From NCBI RefSeq assembly GCF_021654795.1, contig NZ_AP025344.1, forward strand, positions 4,588,501-4,652,500: a DNA stretch of 64,000 nucleotides, written 5' to 3'. Position numbers and translations under genes: made by a program. The notes beneath the pieces were generated by a model, which searched no databases, had not been told where the DNA came from, and saw nothing but the letters and a program-made list of their open reading frames with translations. The DNA comes from Paenibacillus dendritiformis (lineage in GTDB: Bacteria; Bacillota; Bacilli; Paenibacillales; Paenibacillaceae). Of this stretch, positions 51,349 through 60,463 are shown piece after piece (positions within the stretch are counted from its first letter, which is position 1; each line of letters starts with the position of its first letter).

Positions 51349-51433
51349 TGCATCCCCTTCTCTGCCTGTCTTCCACTCTAGTGTATTGCCTCATAACCAA
51401 GAATAGGTTATGAAAAGGTTAAAATTGTCGCAT

Positions 51434-52819
51434 CTAACGCGACGGAAGGAACACCTGAATCTTCGTTCCCCGTCCCGGCTCGCTCTCTATTTTCAGATAC
51501 CCGCCGTGCAGCTTCACGATCTCATGACAGATCGATAAGCCCAGTCCGCTTCCGGCTCCGCTGTTGCTGCCTTTATAAAATTTTTGCAGGACGCTGCCGA
51601 TCTCCTCCTCGGGAATGCCCGCGCCCGTATCCTCGACTGCAAGAACGATATATTCCTTGAACTGGCCTGCATGCATCGCAACGGTTCCGCCCGGAGGGGT
51701 GAACTTGATCGCATTGTCCAACAGATTGAGAAGCACCTGCTTCAGACGATTGGCGTCCGCATGGATGACAGGCAGGGCATCTCCACCCTTGACCTCCAGT
51801 TCCAGCCCCAGTCTGGCCGCTCTTGGGGCCAGCTGTGTCCCGACATGCCGCAGCAGCTCCGGAACATGCACCGGGGCGCGGGACAACGTAATTTTTCCGT
51901 TCGCCAGCTTGGAGAAGTCAAGCAATTCATCCACCAGCTCAGTCAAGCGATCGCTTTCCGCTTCAATCACGTCCAGCCCCTCCTCGAGCAAAGCCTTGCT
52001 GTCGCCGCCCGCCGCCTGCAACGTCACCGTCCACCCCTTAATGGACGTTAACGGCGTTCGAATCTCATGGGACACCGAGGAGATGAATTCATTTTTGAGC
52101 TGATCGCTTCGCTGCAATCGGGATGCCATTGTATTTAAGGTCTCCGCCAAGGCTCCCAGTTCATCCTTGTGTCTTTTCTCCGCTCTAGCCGAGAGATCGC
52201 CCTCCGCCATCCGGTCTGCGGCCAGCTTCAACTCCCGTATCGATCCGGTAATCGTCCGCGACAGGAACAGGCTGACCACCGTGACAATCCCGACCACCAG
52301 CAGGCCGGCCGCAATGCATAAGGCAGCGATCCGGCGGATGGTGGCGATTGTGTTCGTCAAGGATGCCACATACCTGACGACCCCGACCGTCTTGGCGTCG
52401 GTCACCAATGGGCAGGATACCGCCAGCAAGGACTCGCCGGAGGAGGGAGATGTCCCCCGCCATATCCCCATCGTTCCGTCCCGCGCCTGCCGCACATCCG
52501 AATAATCAATCAGGCTTCCCGAGGCCTGGACGTTGACATTATCCTGAAGCAATCGTCCGGAAGCGTCAATGACTTGCACCTGCGCTGCCGTATTTTGGGA
52601 AAACCCCCGGAGCAGCCGCTCCGACTGCTCAGCCACATCCTGCCCCGAGAAATATTGCTGAAAAAAAGCGGCCGATATTTCCGCTTGATTTATGAGAATG
52701 CGCCTGACGCTGGAATGGTAATAGTAATCCACCGACGCGATCAGGATCACTTCCAAGATCGATACCGTAATGAGGATGACTGCCAAATAGCTTCCTACTA
52801 ATCTTTGTCGGATGCCCAC
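51434..52819 (-). CDS. Membrane sensor histidine kinase (PhoR/ResE type)
   Basis: 461 residues from GTG at 52819, which follows AAGGACGA and lies 4 nt after the regulator stop; a longer frame to 52870 would overlap the regulator. Membrane segment 1 (about 8-30), extracellular PAS/Cache-like domain (AAQVQVIDASGRLLQDNVNV), membrane segment 2 (about 166-190), HAMP, HisKA with H251 in SVSHEIRTPLTSIKGW, and ATPase domain (NLLDNAIKFTPPGG, VEDTGAGIPEEE, GSGLGLSICHEIV). The next genes in line are the lipoprotein and the LCP ligase. Confidence 0.94.
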   Translation of the reverse strand: MGIRQRLVGSYLAVILITVSILEVILIASVDYYYHSSVRRILINQAEISAAFFQQYFSGQDVAEQSERLLRGFSQNTAAQVQVIDASGRLLQDNVNVQASGSLIDYSDVRQARDGTMGIWRGTSPSSGESLLAVSCPLVTDAKTVGVVRYVASLTNTIATIRRIAALCIAAGLLVVGIVTVVSLFLSRTITGSIRELKLAADRMAEGDLSARAEKRHKDELGALAETLNTMASRLQRSDQLKNEFISSVSHEIRTPLTSIKGWTVTLQAAGGDSKALLEEGLDVIEAESDRLTELVDELLDFSKLANGKITLSRAPVHVPELLRHVGTQLAPRAARLGLELEVKGGDALPVIHADANRLKQVLLNLLDNAIKFTPPGGTVAMHAGQFKEYIVLAVEDTGAGIPEEEIGSVLQKFYKGSNSGAGSGLGLSICHEIVKLHGGYLKIESEPGRGTKIQVFLPSR

Positions 52820-52823
52820 AATG

Positions 52824-53528
52824 TCATTCGTCCTTTCTCCAGCGGTACCCGGTTCCCCATACTGTCTCAATCCGCTGCGGCTTCGAGCAATCGTCTTCGA
52901 GCTTCTCTCTCAGCTTCCGAACATGCACATCTACCGTCTTCGGATCGCCGACGAAGTCCTCTCCCCAGACGAGGTTCAACAGGTCATCCCGGGATAGCGC
53001 TTTGTCGGGATGCTCCATAAACACCTTCACCATCTGATATTCCTTCGGCGTCAAGCCGATCACATCATCCCGTTTGTACAGCCGGTTCGCATCCAGGTCG
53101 AGCCGGAACGGACCGGATTCCATGATCTTTCGCGCCGGCGCGGCCGCTAGACGGGTCCGCCGCAGCACGGTCCGAATCCGGGCCACCAGTTCCAGCGGAT
53201 TGAACGGCTTGACGATATAATCATCGGCACCGAGTTCGAGTCCCTTAATCTTGTCCAGATCTTGTCCGCGGGCGGTGAGAAAAATAATGACAATCTCGGG
53301 ATCCATCTCTCTCATCCGCTCGCAAATGGCAAATCCGTCGATGTCGGGGAGCATGATGTCCAGCACGACCGCATCGGGACGGGTGGCCGCAAAACGATGC
53401 AGCGCCGCTTCTCCTTGTGCCGCCTCCGCTACCAGGAAGCCATTCCGTTCCAAATTAATCGTGACAAATCGTCTAATATTATCATCGTCTTCGACGACGA
53501 GCACTTGATTGCCGCAGGAAGTATTCAT
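52824..53528 (-). CDS. OmpR-family response regulator, partner of the adjacent kinase
   Basis: 234 residues: receiver with acidic E13-D14, phospho-acceptor D57 in VVLDIMLPDIDG, T in FLTARGQDLDKI and K in YIVKPFNPLEL; winged helix with IGLTPKEYQMVKVFMEHPDK and VDVHVRKLREKLED. The ATG at 53528 (MNTSC) follows AAGGAGGCAGCG. Leads the regulator-kinase-lipoprotein-LCP run. Confidence 0.94.
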   Translation of the reverse strand: MNTSCGNQVLVVEDDDNIRRFVTINLERNGFLVAEAAQGEAALHRFAATRPDAVVLDIMLPDIDGFAICERMREMDPEIVIIFLTARGQDLDKIKGLELGADDYIVKPFNPLELVARIRTVLRRTRLAAAPARKIMESGPFRLDLDANRLYKRDDVIGLTPKEYQMVKVFMEHPDKALSRDDLLNLVWGEDFVGDPKTVDVHVRKLREKLEDDCSKPQRIETVWGTGYRWRKDE

Positions 53529-53822
53529 CGCTGCCTCCTTCACTCCCATTCAAGCATGCACAAGGGAGAATCATTTCCTTCTATTCAGTTCGCCGGCGCG
53601 GGCACAGCACCGGCTGCCGCAGCGCAGGCATGCAGAAGACGCCTCCGTTCCGGCCTTGCGTTTATCTTCTATTATAACGGGTGAAGGGACGGTTCCGCGA
53701 TCCCCCCTATATCCGCCGTGCTGATGCGGGTTGTCCAGACCGGATGCACGGGAAAAAGCCCGAAGAGCATCCGCGTTCAAGTCGCAGACCGCTCCTCGGG
53801 CCTTATCCTCCAGCCGGTCTTC

Positions 53823-55292
53823 CTATCTTCTCAGCACGGCCGGCTTCGCGGGCGAATGGCCGATCGGCGGAGGCAACGGCGGGCTAGCGGGCCGATTGTG
53901 GTGCGCAGCGTCAAGCTGGCCCATTTGCTCCGGATACCCGTATTCCCCATGCTCGCTCAGATCGAGACCCATCACTTCCTCGTCCTCCCGCACCCTCAAG
54001 CCCGAGATTTGCTTGATGCCGTACAACAGAACATAGGAAGCGAGGAAGGCAAACGCCCCCGCTGCCGCGATTCCGTAGGCTTGCACCCCCAACTGGCGAA
54101 GGCTTCCCGTATCGAGAAGACCTCCGGTTCCGACGCCTACCTTGGCCGCCAGCTCCGTCGTCGCGAAAATTCCGTTCGAGAGCGTGCCCCAGATTCCGGC
54201 CATCCCATGGACGGACAAGGCGTAAACCGGGTCGTCAATGCGCAGCTTATCGAACAGCTTCGCGCTGTAAAAGACCAGTACCCCGGCGGCAAGACCGATA
54301 AGCACCGCCGCCCATGGTTCCACAAAAGCGCAAGAGGCGGTAATGGCAACCAGCCCGGCCAACGTGCCGTTCAATATCGTCGGAATGTCCGCTTTGCCAT
54401 TGACAATCCAGCTGATGGCGAGTGCCGCTATCGCGCCGGCCCCGGCGCCCAATTGCGTATTCATCGCCACGTAACCGAAAAAGCCGTCATCGACAGCCAA
54501 TGTGCTGCCCGCATTGAAGCCGAACCACCCGATCCAGAGAATAAGCACGCCAAGCGTCGTGTATACCTGATTATGCCCCTTTATCTCCTCGGGAGCTCTT
54601 TTGCCCCCGAAGCGTCCAAGCCGGGGCTTGAGCAGAAGCGTCGCCGCCAACGCGGCCATCGCGCCTGTCAAATGAACGACGGTCGATCCGGCGAAATCCT
54701 GCTTCCCATGCTCCGCGAGCCAGCCGCCGCCCCAAATCCAGTGCGCCACGACCGGATAAATGACCGCCGTGAACAGGATGGTGAACCAGACATAGACGGA
54801 CAGCTTCGCCCGCTCCGCGAAGCCTCCCCACGCAATCGACAGGGCCACGGCCGCGAAGGCGAACTGGAACGTGAAGAAGACGAACGGAGGGAGGCCGCCA
54901 GCCCCCTGCGGGTTGAAGAAAAAGTCCCCCCAGCCGATCAGTCCGTTCCCGCTGCCGCCGAAGATGAGACCATAGCCGACGGCCCAATACACCAGCGAGC
55001 ACAAGCCAACCGTGAACACGGTCTTCCCGGCGATATGACCGGCATTCTTCATGCGGGCCGATCCCGATTCCAGCAGAATAAATCCCGCCTGCATCAACAG
55101 AACCAGCACGGCCGCCAGCATGACCCAGAGGGCATTGATCCCCGTGTTCAAGCTCTCGACCGACGGACCGTCCGCTGCCAGGGCCGGAACCGGCAGGCTT
55201 AGCCCCCAGCCGATCCCGAGGAGCGCGGCCATCCCCCAGCGTCTCCACCCGCTTGACATGCGTGGCGGCTGAATGGACAGGTTGCTTTGCAT
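53823..55292 (-). CDS. amtB: Ammonium transporter AmtB/NrgA
   Basis: 489 residues: a cleavable signal-like segment (about 20-40), then 11 membrane spans with FILLESGSARMKNAGHIAGK, GSTVVHLTGAMAALAATL, the twin-histidine pore region and VYALSVHGMAGIWGTLSNGI, and a cytoplasmic tail of about 60 residues ending Pro-rich. It takes up ammonium when nitrogen is scarce. The ATG at 55292 follows AAAGGGAGTGGAGATT. No glnK/nrgB gene lies next to it on either side, unlike many amt loci. GlnR/TnrA boxes flank the promoter. Confidence 0.95.
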   Translation of the reverse strand: MQSNLSIQPPRMSSGWRRWGMAALLGIGWGLSLPVPALAADGPSVESLNTGINALWVMLAAVLVLLMQAGFILLESGSARMKNAGHIAGKTVFTVGLCSLVYWAVGYGLIFGGSGNGLIGWGDFFFNPQGAGGLPPFVFFTFQFAFAAVALSIAWGGFAERAKLSVYVWFTILFTAVIYPVVAHWIWGGGWLAEHGKQDFAGSTVVHLTGAMAALAATLLLKPRLGRFGGKRAPEEIKGHNQVYTTLGVLILWIGWFGFNAGSTLAVDDGFFGYVAMNTQLGAGAGAIAALAISWIVNGKADIPTILNGTLAGLVAITASCAFVEPWAAVLIGLAAGVLVFYSAKLFDKLRIDDPVYALSVHGMAGIWGTLSNGIFATTELAAKVGVGTGGLLDTGSLRQLGVQAYGIAAAGAFAFLASYVLLYGIKQISGLRVREDEEVMGLDLSEHGEYGYPEQMGQLDAAHHNRPASPPLPPPIGHSPAKPAVLRR

Positions 55293-55312
55293 AATCTCCA
55301 CTCCCTTTAATG

Positions 55313-55434
55313 TGTAAGATACTCTAACACAAATTTAATTTATTATTGGTGATTATAGGGGTGGGATCGCCTTGTTTCAATAGGTTTTCAAGATAATGTA
55401 TATTTTTCTGCAATTAATGTAAATGAATCTAACG
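55313..55434 (-). promoter_or_regulatory. amtB promoter with two GlnR/TnrA boxes
   Basis: On the minus strand TTGAAA (55375-55380), a 17-nt spacer and TATAAT (55352-55357). A perfect GlnR/TnrA box TGTAAGATACTCTAACA (55313-55329) lies about 24 nt downstream of the probable start. A near-perfect one, TGTAAATGAATCTAACG (55418-55434), is centred about 81 nt upstream. One upstream and one downstream site is the dual layout described for GlnR in Paenibacillus, activation from the first and repression from the second. Confidence 0.82.
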
Positions 55435-55470
55435 CAATCATGTCACTTCGCAGGTTAGGTTAACAGCAAA

Positions 55471-55500
55471 ATACCGCAGAGGATACATCCTCTGCGGTAT
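55471..55500 (-). terminator. Terminator of the M1 peptidase gene
   Basis: ATACCGCAGAGGA-tgta-TCCTCTGCGGTAT perfect hairpin with minus-strand tail TTTGCTGTT. Confidence 0.85.
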
Positions 55501-55517
55501 CGATGGCGAGTCCGACT

Positions 55518-57731
55518 TTACTGGAATACTTGGGAAAGCGGATTTTCGGTAAACTTCTCTTTATAGATTGTCCCGTCCTGCTTGAATACTTTATACTGGT
55601 GGAAGTTCTGCGTCGGGAATAACGTGCTGAAGCTGGCGGTTGGCAAAAACTCCTCTGCCGCTCTCTCATTGACATGATCGTCAGTCCAGAAATAATGCAC
55701 CACGAGCCGGTTCTTATTGTACGGATGAACCGTGCCGTAAGCGCCGTAAAGACCGGGCTTGCCCATGACTTCTTTCCAAGGGAAGCCCGATTGAGCCGAC
55801 TTGTCCGCGAGCTGAGGCTTCATCGCTTGCACAAAGGCGTTCTTCGACGAATTGCCGATCGCGATAACATTGCTCTTCGCCAGCGCCGTCTCCATATTTT
55901 TCTTGACCGCCTGCCGCTCCGTCAACACCGTAGCCTTCATGCCCCACATGTTCAGCATATGGAGGAGGCTATCCTTCACCATGGCCTGGTGCGCCGCGGC
56001 TTCCTCACTTACGCCATCGCTCAGCACGATAACCAGCGGCTCGCCATGCAGCGTCTTGGACATGATGCGGAGCATCGATTGTGGCGGAAGATCCGGATGT
56101 TGTTCCAGGATGCCGTCATACATTTGAGTCATCGTCGTCCGGGTGTAGTTCGCCTTCTCCGCTTCGGTCAACCGGAATTCCTGCTTCAGCTCATAATTCG
56201 GCTTATTCAGATTGTCATCCATCCGCTGGCCAATCTCGGTCCCGAACTGATCCTCTATGATCTGCAGGAGCCCTTCGACCGTCGCGTTCCGATAAGCGTA
56301 ACGATTATAGTACTCTTTCATGAACGCATCGAACTTGGCTTGTCCTACCGTGCGGTAAAGTTCATAGATGGCCAGGCGCCCCTTTTTGTAAAATACGGCA
56401 TCGGGAGAGTCGCCCACATTGTCATTCGTGGAGTTAATCGACTCTTCCAGCGGAAATTCATCCATCCGCACGCCGTCGAAGCCGCTCATCTTGTTCCCCT
56501 GCTCTTCATAGAAATAGGCCATGGCGAAGTCGGCGAAGCCTTCATCCAGGAACGATTCATGCTCCGAGTCATTGCCGATGATGGAATGGAACCATTGATG
56601 CGCAATCTCGTGGACGAAGGCCGTTTTGTTTTCCGGATCGTCCTGAGCGCTCACGAGTCCCATCTGGATAAGTCTGGAGAATTCGACAGCCACGCCCTCG
56701 ACATGGGATTCCACGATGCGGAATTCAGGGTAGTCGTAAGGACCGAACTTCTCGCTGAAGAAGGTGATCGCCTTGAATGCCTGATCGATGTATTGATTAA
56801 TGATTTTGGTCTTTTTCGGATCATTGTCATCATTATAATAATAATACTCCACGGTCAAGCCGTTCACCGTTTTGCTCGCCTTATGATACTTCGGGCTGGC
56901 GAAGAAGACCAGCTCCCGCGTATTGTCGGCCTCGGCCGTAACCGTTTTGCGTCCGGGCTCTGCCGCCGCTTCGGACAATTGGCCCGGCATCGCTACCTGC
57001 AGCTTTTCCGGGACATTCAGACTGACGCGATAATCGGCCATATCGTAGTAATCGGATTCGAACGTTTTGCTGTACGGCTTTTTCGCCCATGCATGCGTCC
57101 GCCCGTCATAGACCGACATGACCGGGAACCAATGCGCGCCGTTCACAATGTCTTTGTAATAGGACAGCCGCTGCATGCCGAACGGAATCTTCGTCTTGAA
57201 TTCCAGCTCCAGCGCGGCCGCTTCTCCTTCCTTCAACGCCTTCGCCAAGGAAACCGTCAGCGCTTGATTCTCCTTCTTGAAATCGAGCGTCCGTCCCGTA
57301 CTTGCATCCTTCACGCTAATAATATCGATGCCGCCGAGAAAATCCTCCGGCTTCTTATCGGGATTATCCTTGGCGATTTGCTCATTATTCCGTGCGAACA
57401 TGGCAGGTTGGGTCTTTTTCGAGCGGTTCGCGTCGGCGAACAGCCGGAAGACGACATCGGTAAGCTCGTCGGATGACGTATTGCGGTAGGTTACCTTCTG
57501 TCTGCCGGCAATCGTCATCTTCTCCGTGTCCAGCTTCGCTTGTATATCATATTGAACCTGCGCCGCGGCCTCCCGCTTCGCCGGTTCCGCCGCAGCGTTC
57601 CGAGTCAAGTCTGGCTTGCCGCTCTCCTTGGCATAGGCGGTTCCGTTGCCGGCCAGAGGGGCCGCCAGCATCGTGAAGGCCATCGCTGCCGCCAAGGTCG
57701 TGTGCAGCAGTTGGCGTCCGGTTATTTTCAT
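55518..57731 (-). CDS. Secreted M1-family metallopeptidase
   Basis: 737 residues. Signal peptide about 1-33 (AAAMAFTMLAAPLAGNGTAYA). N-terminal M1-like beta domain (YDIQAKLDTEKMTIAGRQKV); gluzincin zinc site H374-E375-x-x-H378 (VHEIAHQWFHS) with third ligand E397 (LDEGFADFAMAY). No typical GAMEN motif is seen; HVEGVAVEFSRLI stands in that region (E before the zinc site). A long C-terminal part (about 560-737) is family-specific. I chose ATG 57731 after GGGGAG; a GTG 12 nt upstream is possible. It probably trims exported peptides; the exact substrate is unknown. Confidence 0.9.
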   Translation of the reverse strand: MKITGRQLLHTTLAAAMAFTMLAAPLAGNGTAYAKESGKPDLTRNAAAEPAKREAAAQVQYDIQAKLDTEKMTIAGRQKVTYRNTSSDELTDVVFRLFADANRSKKTQPAMFARNNEQIAKDNPDKKPEDFLGGIDIISVKDASTGRTLDFKKENQALTVSLAKALKEGEAAALELEFKTKIPFGMQRLSYYKDIVNGAHWFPVMSVYDGRTHAWAKKPYSKTFESDYYDMADYRVSLNVPEKLQVAMPGQLSEAAAEPGRKTVTAEADNTRELVFFASPKYHKASKTVNGLTVEYYYYNDDNDPKKTKIINQYIDQAFKAITFFSEKFGPYDYPEFRIVESHVEGVAVEFSRLIQMGLVSAQDDPENKTAFVHEIAHQWFHSIIGNDSEHESFLDEGFADFAMAYFYEEQGNKMSGFDGVRMDEFPLEESINSTNDNVGDSPDAVFYKKGRLAIYELYRTVGQAKFDAFMKEYYNRYAYRNATVEGLLQIIEDQFGTEIGQRMDDNLNKPNYELKQEFRLTEAEKANYTRTTMTQMYDGILEQHPDLPPQSMLRIMSKTLHGEPLVIVLSDGVSEEAAAHQAMVKDSLLHMLNMWGMKATVLTERQAVKKNMETALAKSNVIAIGNSSKNAFVQAMKPQLADKSAQSGFPWKEVMGKPGLYGAYGTVHPYNKNRLVVHYFWTDDHVNERAAEEFLPTASFSTLFPTQNFHQYKVFKQDGTIYKEKFTENPLSQVFQ

Positions 57732-57888
57732 CAATCTCCCCACTCCTTATCGTTGCTAATGTCTGGGCTGTTACCCCTATTTTAGCGGAGGCAAGAACCG
57801 GCATGCCAGTGATTTTCCTTATCGGAAGCTTACAAACTTGTCAGCCCGGCTCCGGATCGAATGGACCATCTGCCGCTCCTCCAACCGC

Positions 57889-57917
57889 AAAAGACGCCTG
57901 TCAACGACAGACGTCTT
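57889..57917 (-). terminator. Terminator of thrS
   Basis: AAGACG.CTGTC/GACAG.CGTCTT hairpin with minus-strand tail TTGCGG; about 90 nt past the stop. Confidence 0.6.
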
Positions 57918-58007
57918 GTCTTACGGCATAAATAGTCAAGCAGCGCTGCGCCCAAGAGTCTCAGCTTCTGCTTTATCCCTGGGCGGCACGCAGGCAGGCT
58001 CTCTCCA

Positions 58008-59966
58008 TTATTGTTCCTTCGGCTGCGCGATATAGCGTGTCCGAATCTCTTCCTGCATCAGGCCGATCAGCTCCGCGAGCGGCTTCATGCCCAGATCGCC
58101 TTCCCCGCGCTTGCGGACGGATACCCCGCCTTCGTTCTTCTCATTCTCGCCGACGACGAGCATGTAAGGCATTTTCTCCAGCTGCGCTTCGCGGATTTTG
58201 TAGCCGAGCTTCTCGTTCCGCACATCGGCTTCGGCGCGAATGCCCGCATCGAGCAGCTTCTCGGTTACTTCCTTGGCATACGCCTCATACGCCGGCGATA
58301 CCGGAAGGACCTTCGCCTGGACCGGCGACAGCCAGAGCGGCAGCGCACCGGCGAAGTTCTCCAGCAGGAACGCCGTCATGCGCTCCATCGTGCTGATGAT
58401 GCCGCGGTGAATGACGACCGGACGATGCTTCTGCCCGTCATCTCCGACGTATTCGAGCTGGAATCGCTCCGGCAGGAGGAAGTCCAACTGCGCGGTGCCC
58501 AACGTCTCTTCCTTGCCGAGCGCCGTCTTGATCTGTACGTCGACCTTCGGACCGTAGAATGCGGCTTCCCCTTCGGCCTCGAAGAACGGAAGGCCCAGCT
58601 CTTCGACCACTTCGCGGAGCATGCGCTGGGACATTTCCCACATCGCGTCGTCCGGGAAATACTTCTCGGTATCCTGCGGATCCCGGTAGGACAAGCGGAA
58701 GCGGTACTCCTTGATGCCGAAATCCTCGTATACTTTGCGCAGCAGCGTAATGACGCGCGCGAACTCTTCCTTGATCTGATCCGGGCGGCAGAAAATATGA
58801 GCGTCGTTCAACGTCATCGCCCGCACGCGATGAAGCCCCGTCAAGGCGCCGGACATCTCGTAGCGGTGCATCATGCCGAGCTCCGCAATCCGGACCGGCA
58901 AGTCGCGGTAGCTGCGCATCTCGCTCTTGTACACCATCATATGATGCGGGCAGTTCATCGGACGAAGCACCAGTTCCTCATTGTCCATCTCCATCTTCGG
59001 GAACATATCTTCCTGGTAGTGTTCCCAGTGGCCCGACGTCTTGTACAGCTCGACGTTAGCCAGCACCGGCGTATAGACGTGGCTGTATCCGAGGCGCTCC
59101 TCCATATCGACAATATAGCGTTCCAACGTGCGGCGCAGCGTCGCCCCGTTCGGCAGCCAGATCGGCAGCCCCTGGCCGACTTCGCGGGAGAAGGTGAACA
59201 TTTTCAGTTCCTTGCCCAGCTTGCGGTGATCCCGTTTTTTCGCTTCCTCCAGGAAATGCAAGTATTCATCCAACTGCGCCTTCTTCGGGAAGGCGGTGCC
59301 GTAAATCCGCTGCAGCATCTGGTTGTCCGAATTGCCGCGCCAATAAGCTCCGGCAAGGCTAAGCAGCTTGAACACCTTGATCTTGCCGGTCGACGGCACA
59401 TGCGGGCCGCGGCACAGATCGAAGAACTCGCCCTGATCATAGATCGTGATCACCGAATCCTCCGGCAGATCGCGAATCAGATCCAGCTTCAGCTCATCGC
59501 CAATCTCCTCATAGATCGCCAATGCCTCTTCCCGGGAGACGACGCGTCGTGTAATCGGCAGATTTTCTCCGATAATCCGTGTCATTTCCTTCTCGATCTT
59601 CGGCAGATCCTCCGGCGTCAACGAAATATCAAGATCGATATCGTAATAGAAGCCGTCCTCGATGACCGGACCGATGCCCAGCTTCACATTCGCGTCCTTG
59701 TAGAGCCGCTTAATCGCCTGGGCCATCAGATGGGCGGTGCTGTGGCGCATGACTTCCAGCCCTTCCTCCGAATCCGCCGTCACGATTGCCACTTGGGCGT
59801 CATGCTCAATCGGCGTTGCCAGATCGACCATTTTGCCGTCCAATTTACCTGCCAGCGCGTTCTTCTTCAAGCCGCTGCTGATAGAGCCGGCGACTTCCTC
59901 CAATGTTGTGCCCTGCGCATACTCCCGAACGGAGCCATCGGGCAGAGTTACTTTGACCATAGACAT
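58008..59966 (-). CDS. thrS: Threonyl-tRNA synthetase
   Basis: 652 residues: TGS domain (1-65, VTLPDGSVREYAQGTTLEEV), editing domain with HSTAHLMAQAIKRLY and GPVIEDGFYYDID, class II catalytic core (motif 2 FPKMEMDNEELVLRPMNCPH, zinc ligands in NCPHHM and later H) and anticodon-binding domain (VLPVSPAYEAYAKEVTEKLL). It charges tRNA-Thr. The ATG at 59966 follows GAGGAGGTCCAGCATC; the in-frame extension upstream runs into the T-box leader. A T-box riboswitch controls it. Confidence 0.97.
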   Translation of the reverse strand: MSMVKVTLPDGSVREYAQGTTLEEVAGSISSGLKKNALAGKLDGKMVDLATPIEHDAQVAIVTADSEEGLEVMRHSTAHLMAQAIKRLYKDANVKLGIGPVIEDGFYYDIDLDISLTPEDLPKIEKEMTRIIGENLPITRRVVSREEALAIYEEIGDELKLDLIRDLPEDSVITIYDQGEFFDLCRGPHVPSTGKIKVFKLLSLAGAYWRGNSDNQMLQRIYGTAFPKKAQLDEYLHFLEEAKKRDHRKLGKELKMFTFSREVGQGLPIWLPNGATLRRTLERYIVDMEERLGYSHVYTPVLANVELYKTSGHWEHYQEDMFPKMEMDNEELVLRPMNCPHHMMVYKSEMRSYRDLPVRIAELGMMHRYEMSGALTGLHRVRAMTLNDAHIFCRPDQIKEEFARVITLLRKVYEDFGIKEYRFRLSYRDPQDTEKYFPDDAMWEMSQRMLREVVEELGLPFFEAEGEAAFYGPKVDVQIKTALGKEETLGTAQLDFLLPERFQLEYVGDDGQKHRPVVIHRGIISTMERMTAFLLENFAGALPLWLSPVQAKVLPVSPAYEAYAKEVTEKLLDAGIRAEADVRNEKLGYKIREAQLEKMPYMLVVGENEKNEGGVSVRKRGEGDLGMKPLAELIGLMQEEIRTRYIAQPKEQ

Positions 59967-60053
59967 GATGCTGGACCTCCTCATTTCAGCTGTTGCGCTG
60001 CGATATCCGTAACCGCCATCTGTGCGTTGCGTTGCCCGCGAGCCCGCCAACAA

Positions 60054-60390
60054 CAAAAAACACCCGTCCCTGGCAAGGGACGAGTGTTGACGTACGCAGT
60101 TAACCCGTGGTTCCACCCTCATTCAACCGGAAGCGCAGGCACCCTCGCAATACCGCTTAGCGCGGTTGCTTGCGATCGATCCTGCCGGTTCTTGAGCATT
60201 CGGTAACGGGAATGATTCGTTGAGCGATACTGTCCGGCCGAGCCGCATGTCCGGCTTCCGGGGTTCCCGCCCAATGCTCCGAAGGGGTCAATGTGCGCGG
60301 CCACCGAAGGGACTTGCAGCCAAGGTCCCTCTCTCTGGGCGGTTCCATCTCGCCATTGTTGTCTTCGTCACAGCATGTTGCATCGCGACT
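60054..60390 (-). ncRNA. T-box riboswitch leader of thrS
   Basis: On the minus strand the T-box core GAGGGTGGAACCACGGG (60104-60120) is followed by the terminator ACACTCGTCCC/GGGACGGGTGT and TTTTTTG (60054-60088). The region up to about 60390 forms the specifier stems. Uncharged tRNA-Thr would pair with the T-box and favour the antiterminator. The specifier codon was not located with certainty. Confidence 0.92.
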
Positions 60391-60463
60391 GATATCGCAT
60401 TTTAGATCAACCCATATTATATGGCATTTTCGGCGGGAGGTCAAGCAGGAGCCCAGCCCGTCC

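Noticed and set aside
53718..55202. 494-codon plus-strand frame opposite amtB
   Set aside because: Arg/Pro-rich shadow; the AmtB protein on the other strand has all family motifs.
55381..55420. Further palindrome-module copy near amtB (TGTATATTTTTCTGCA)
   Set aside because: Core length is 16 rather than 12, and no partners exist at 50 or 61 nt.
55674..57476. 600-codon plus-strand frame opposite the M1 peptidase
   Set aside because: Shadow of the peptidase gene with His/Arg/Leu-rich nonsense composition and no start signal.
58011..60206. 731-codon open frame on the plus strand opposite thrS
   Set aside because: It mirrors the codon phase of thrS, has no ribosome site, and also crosses the T-box leader; a GC-bias shadow.
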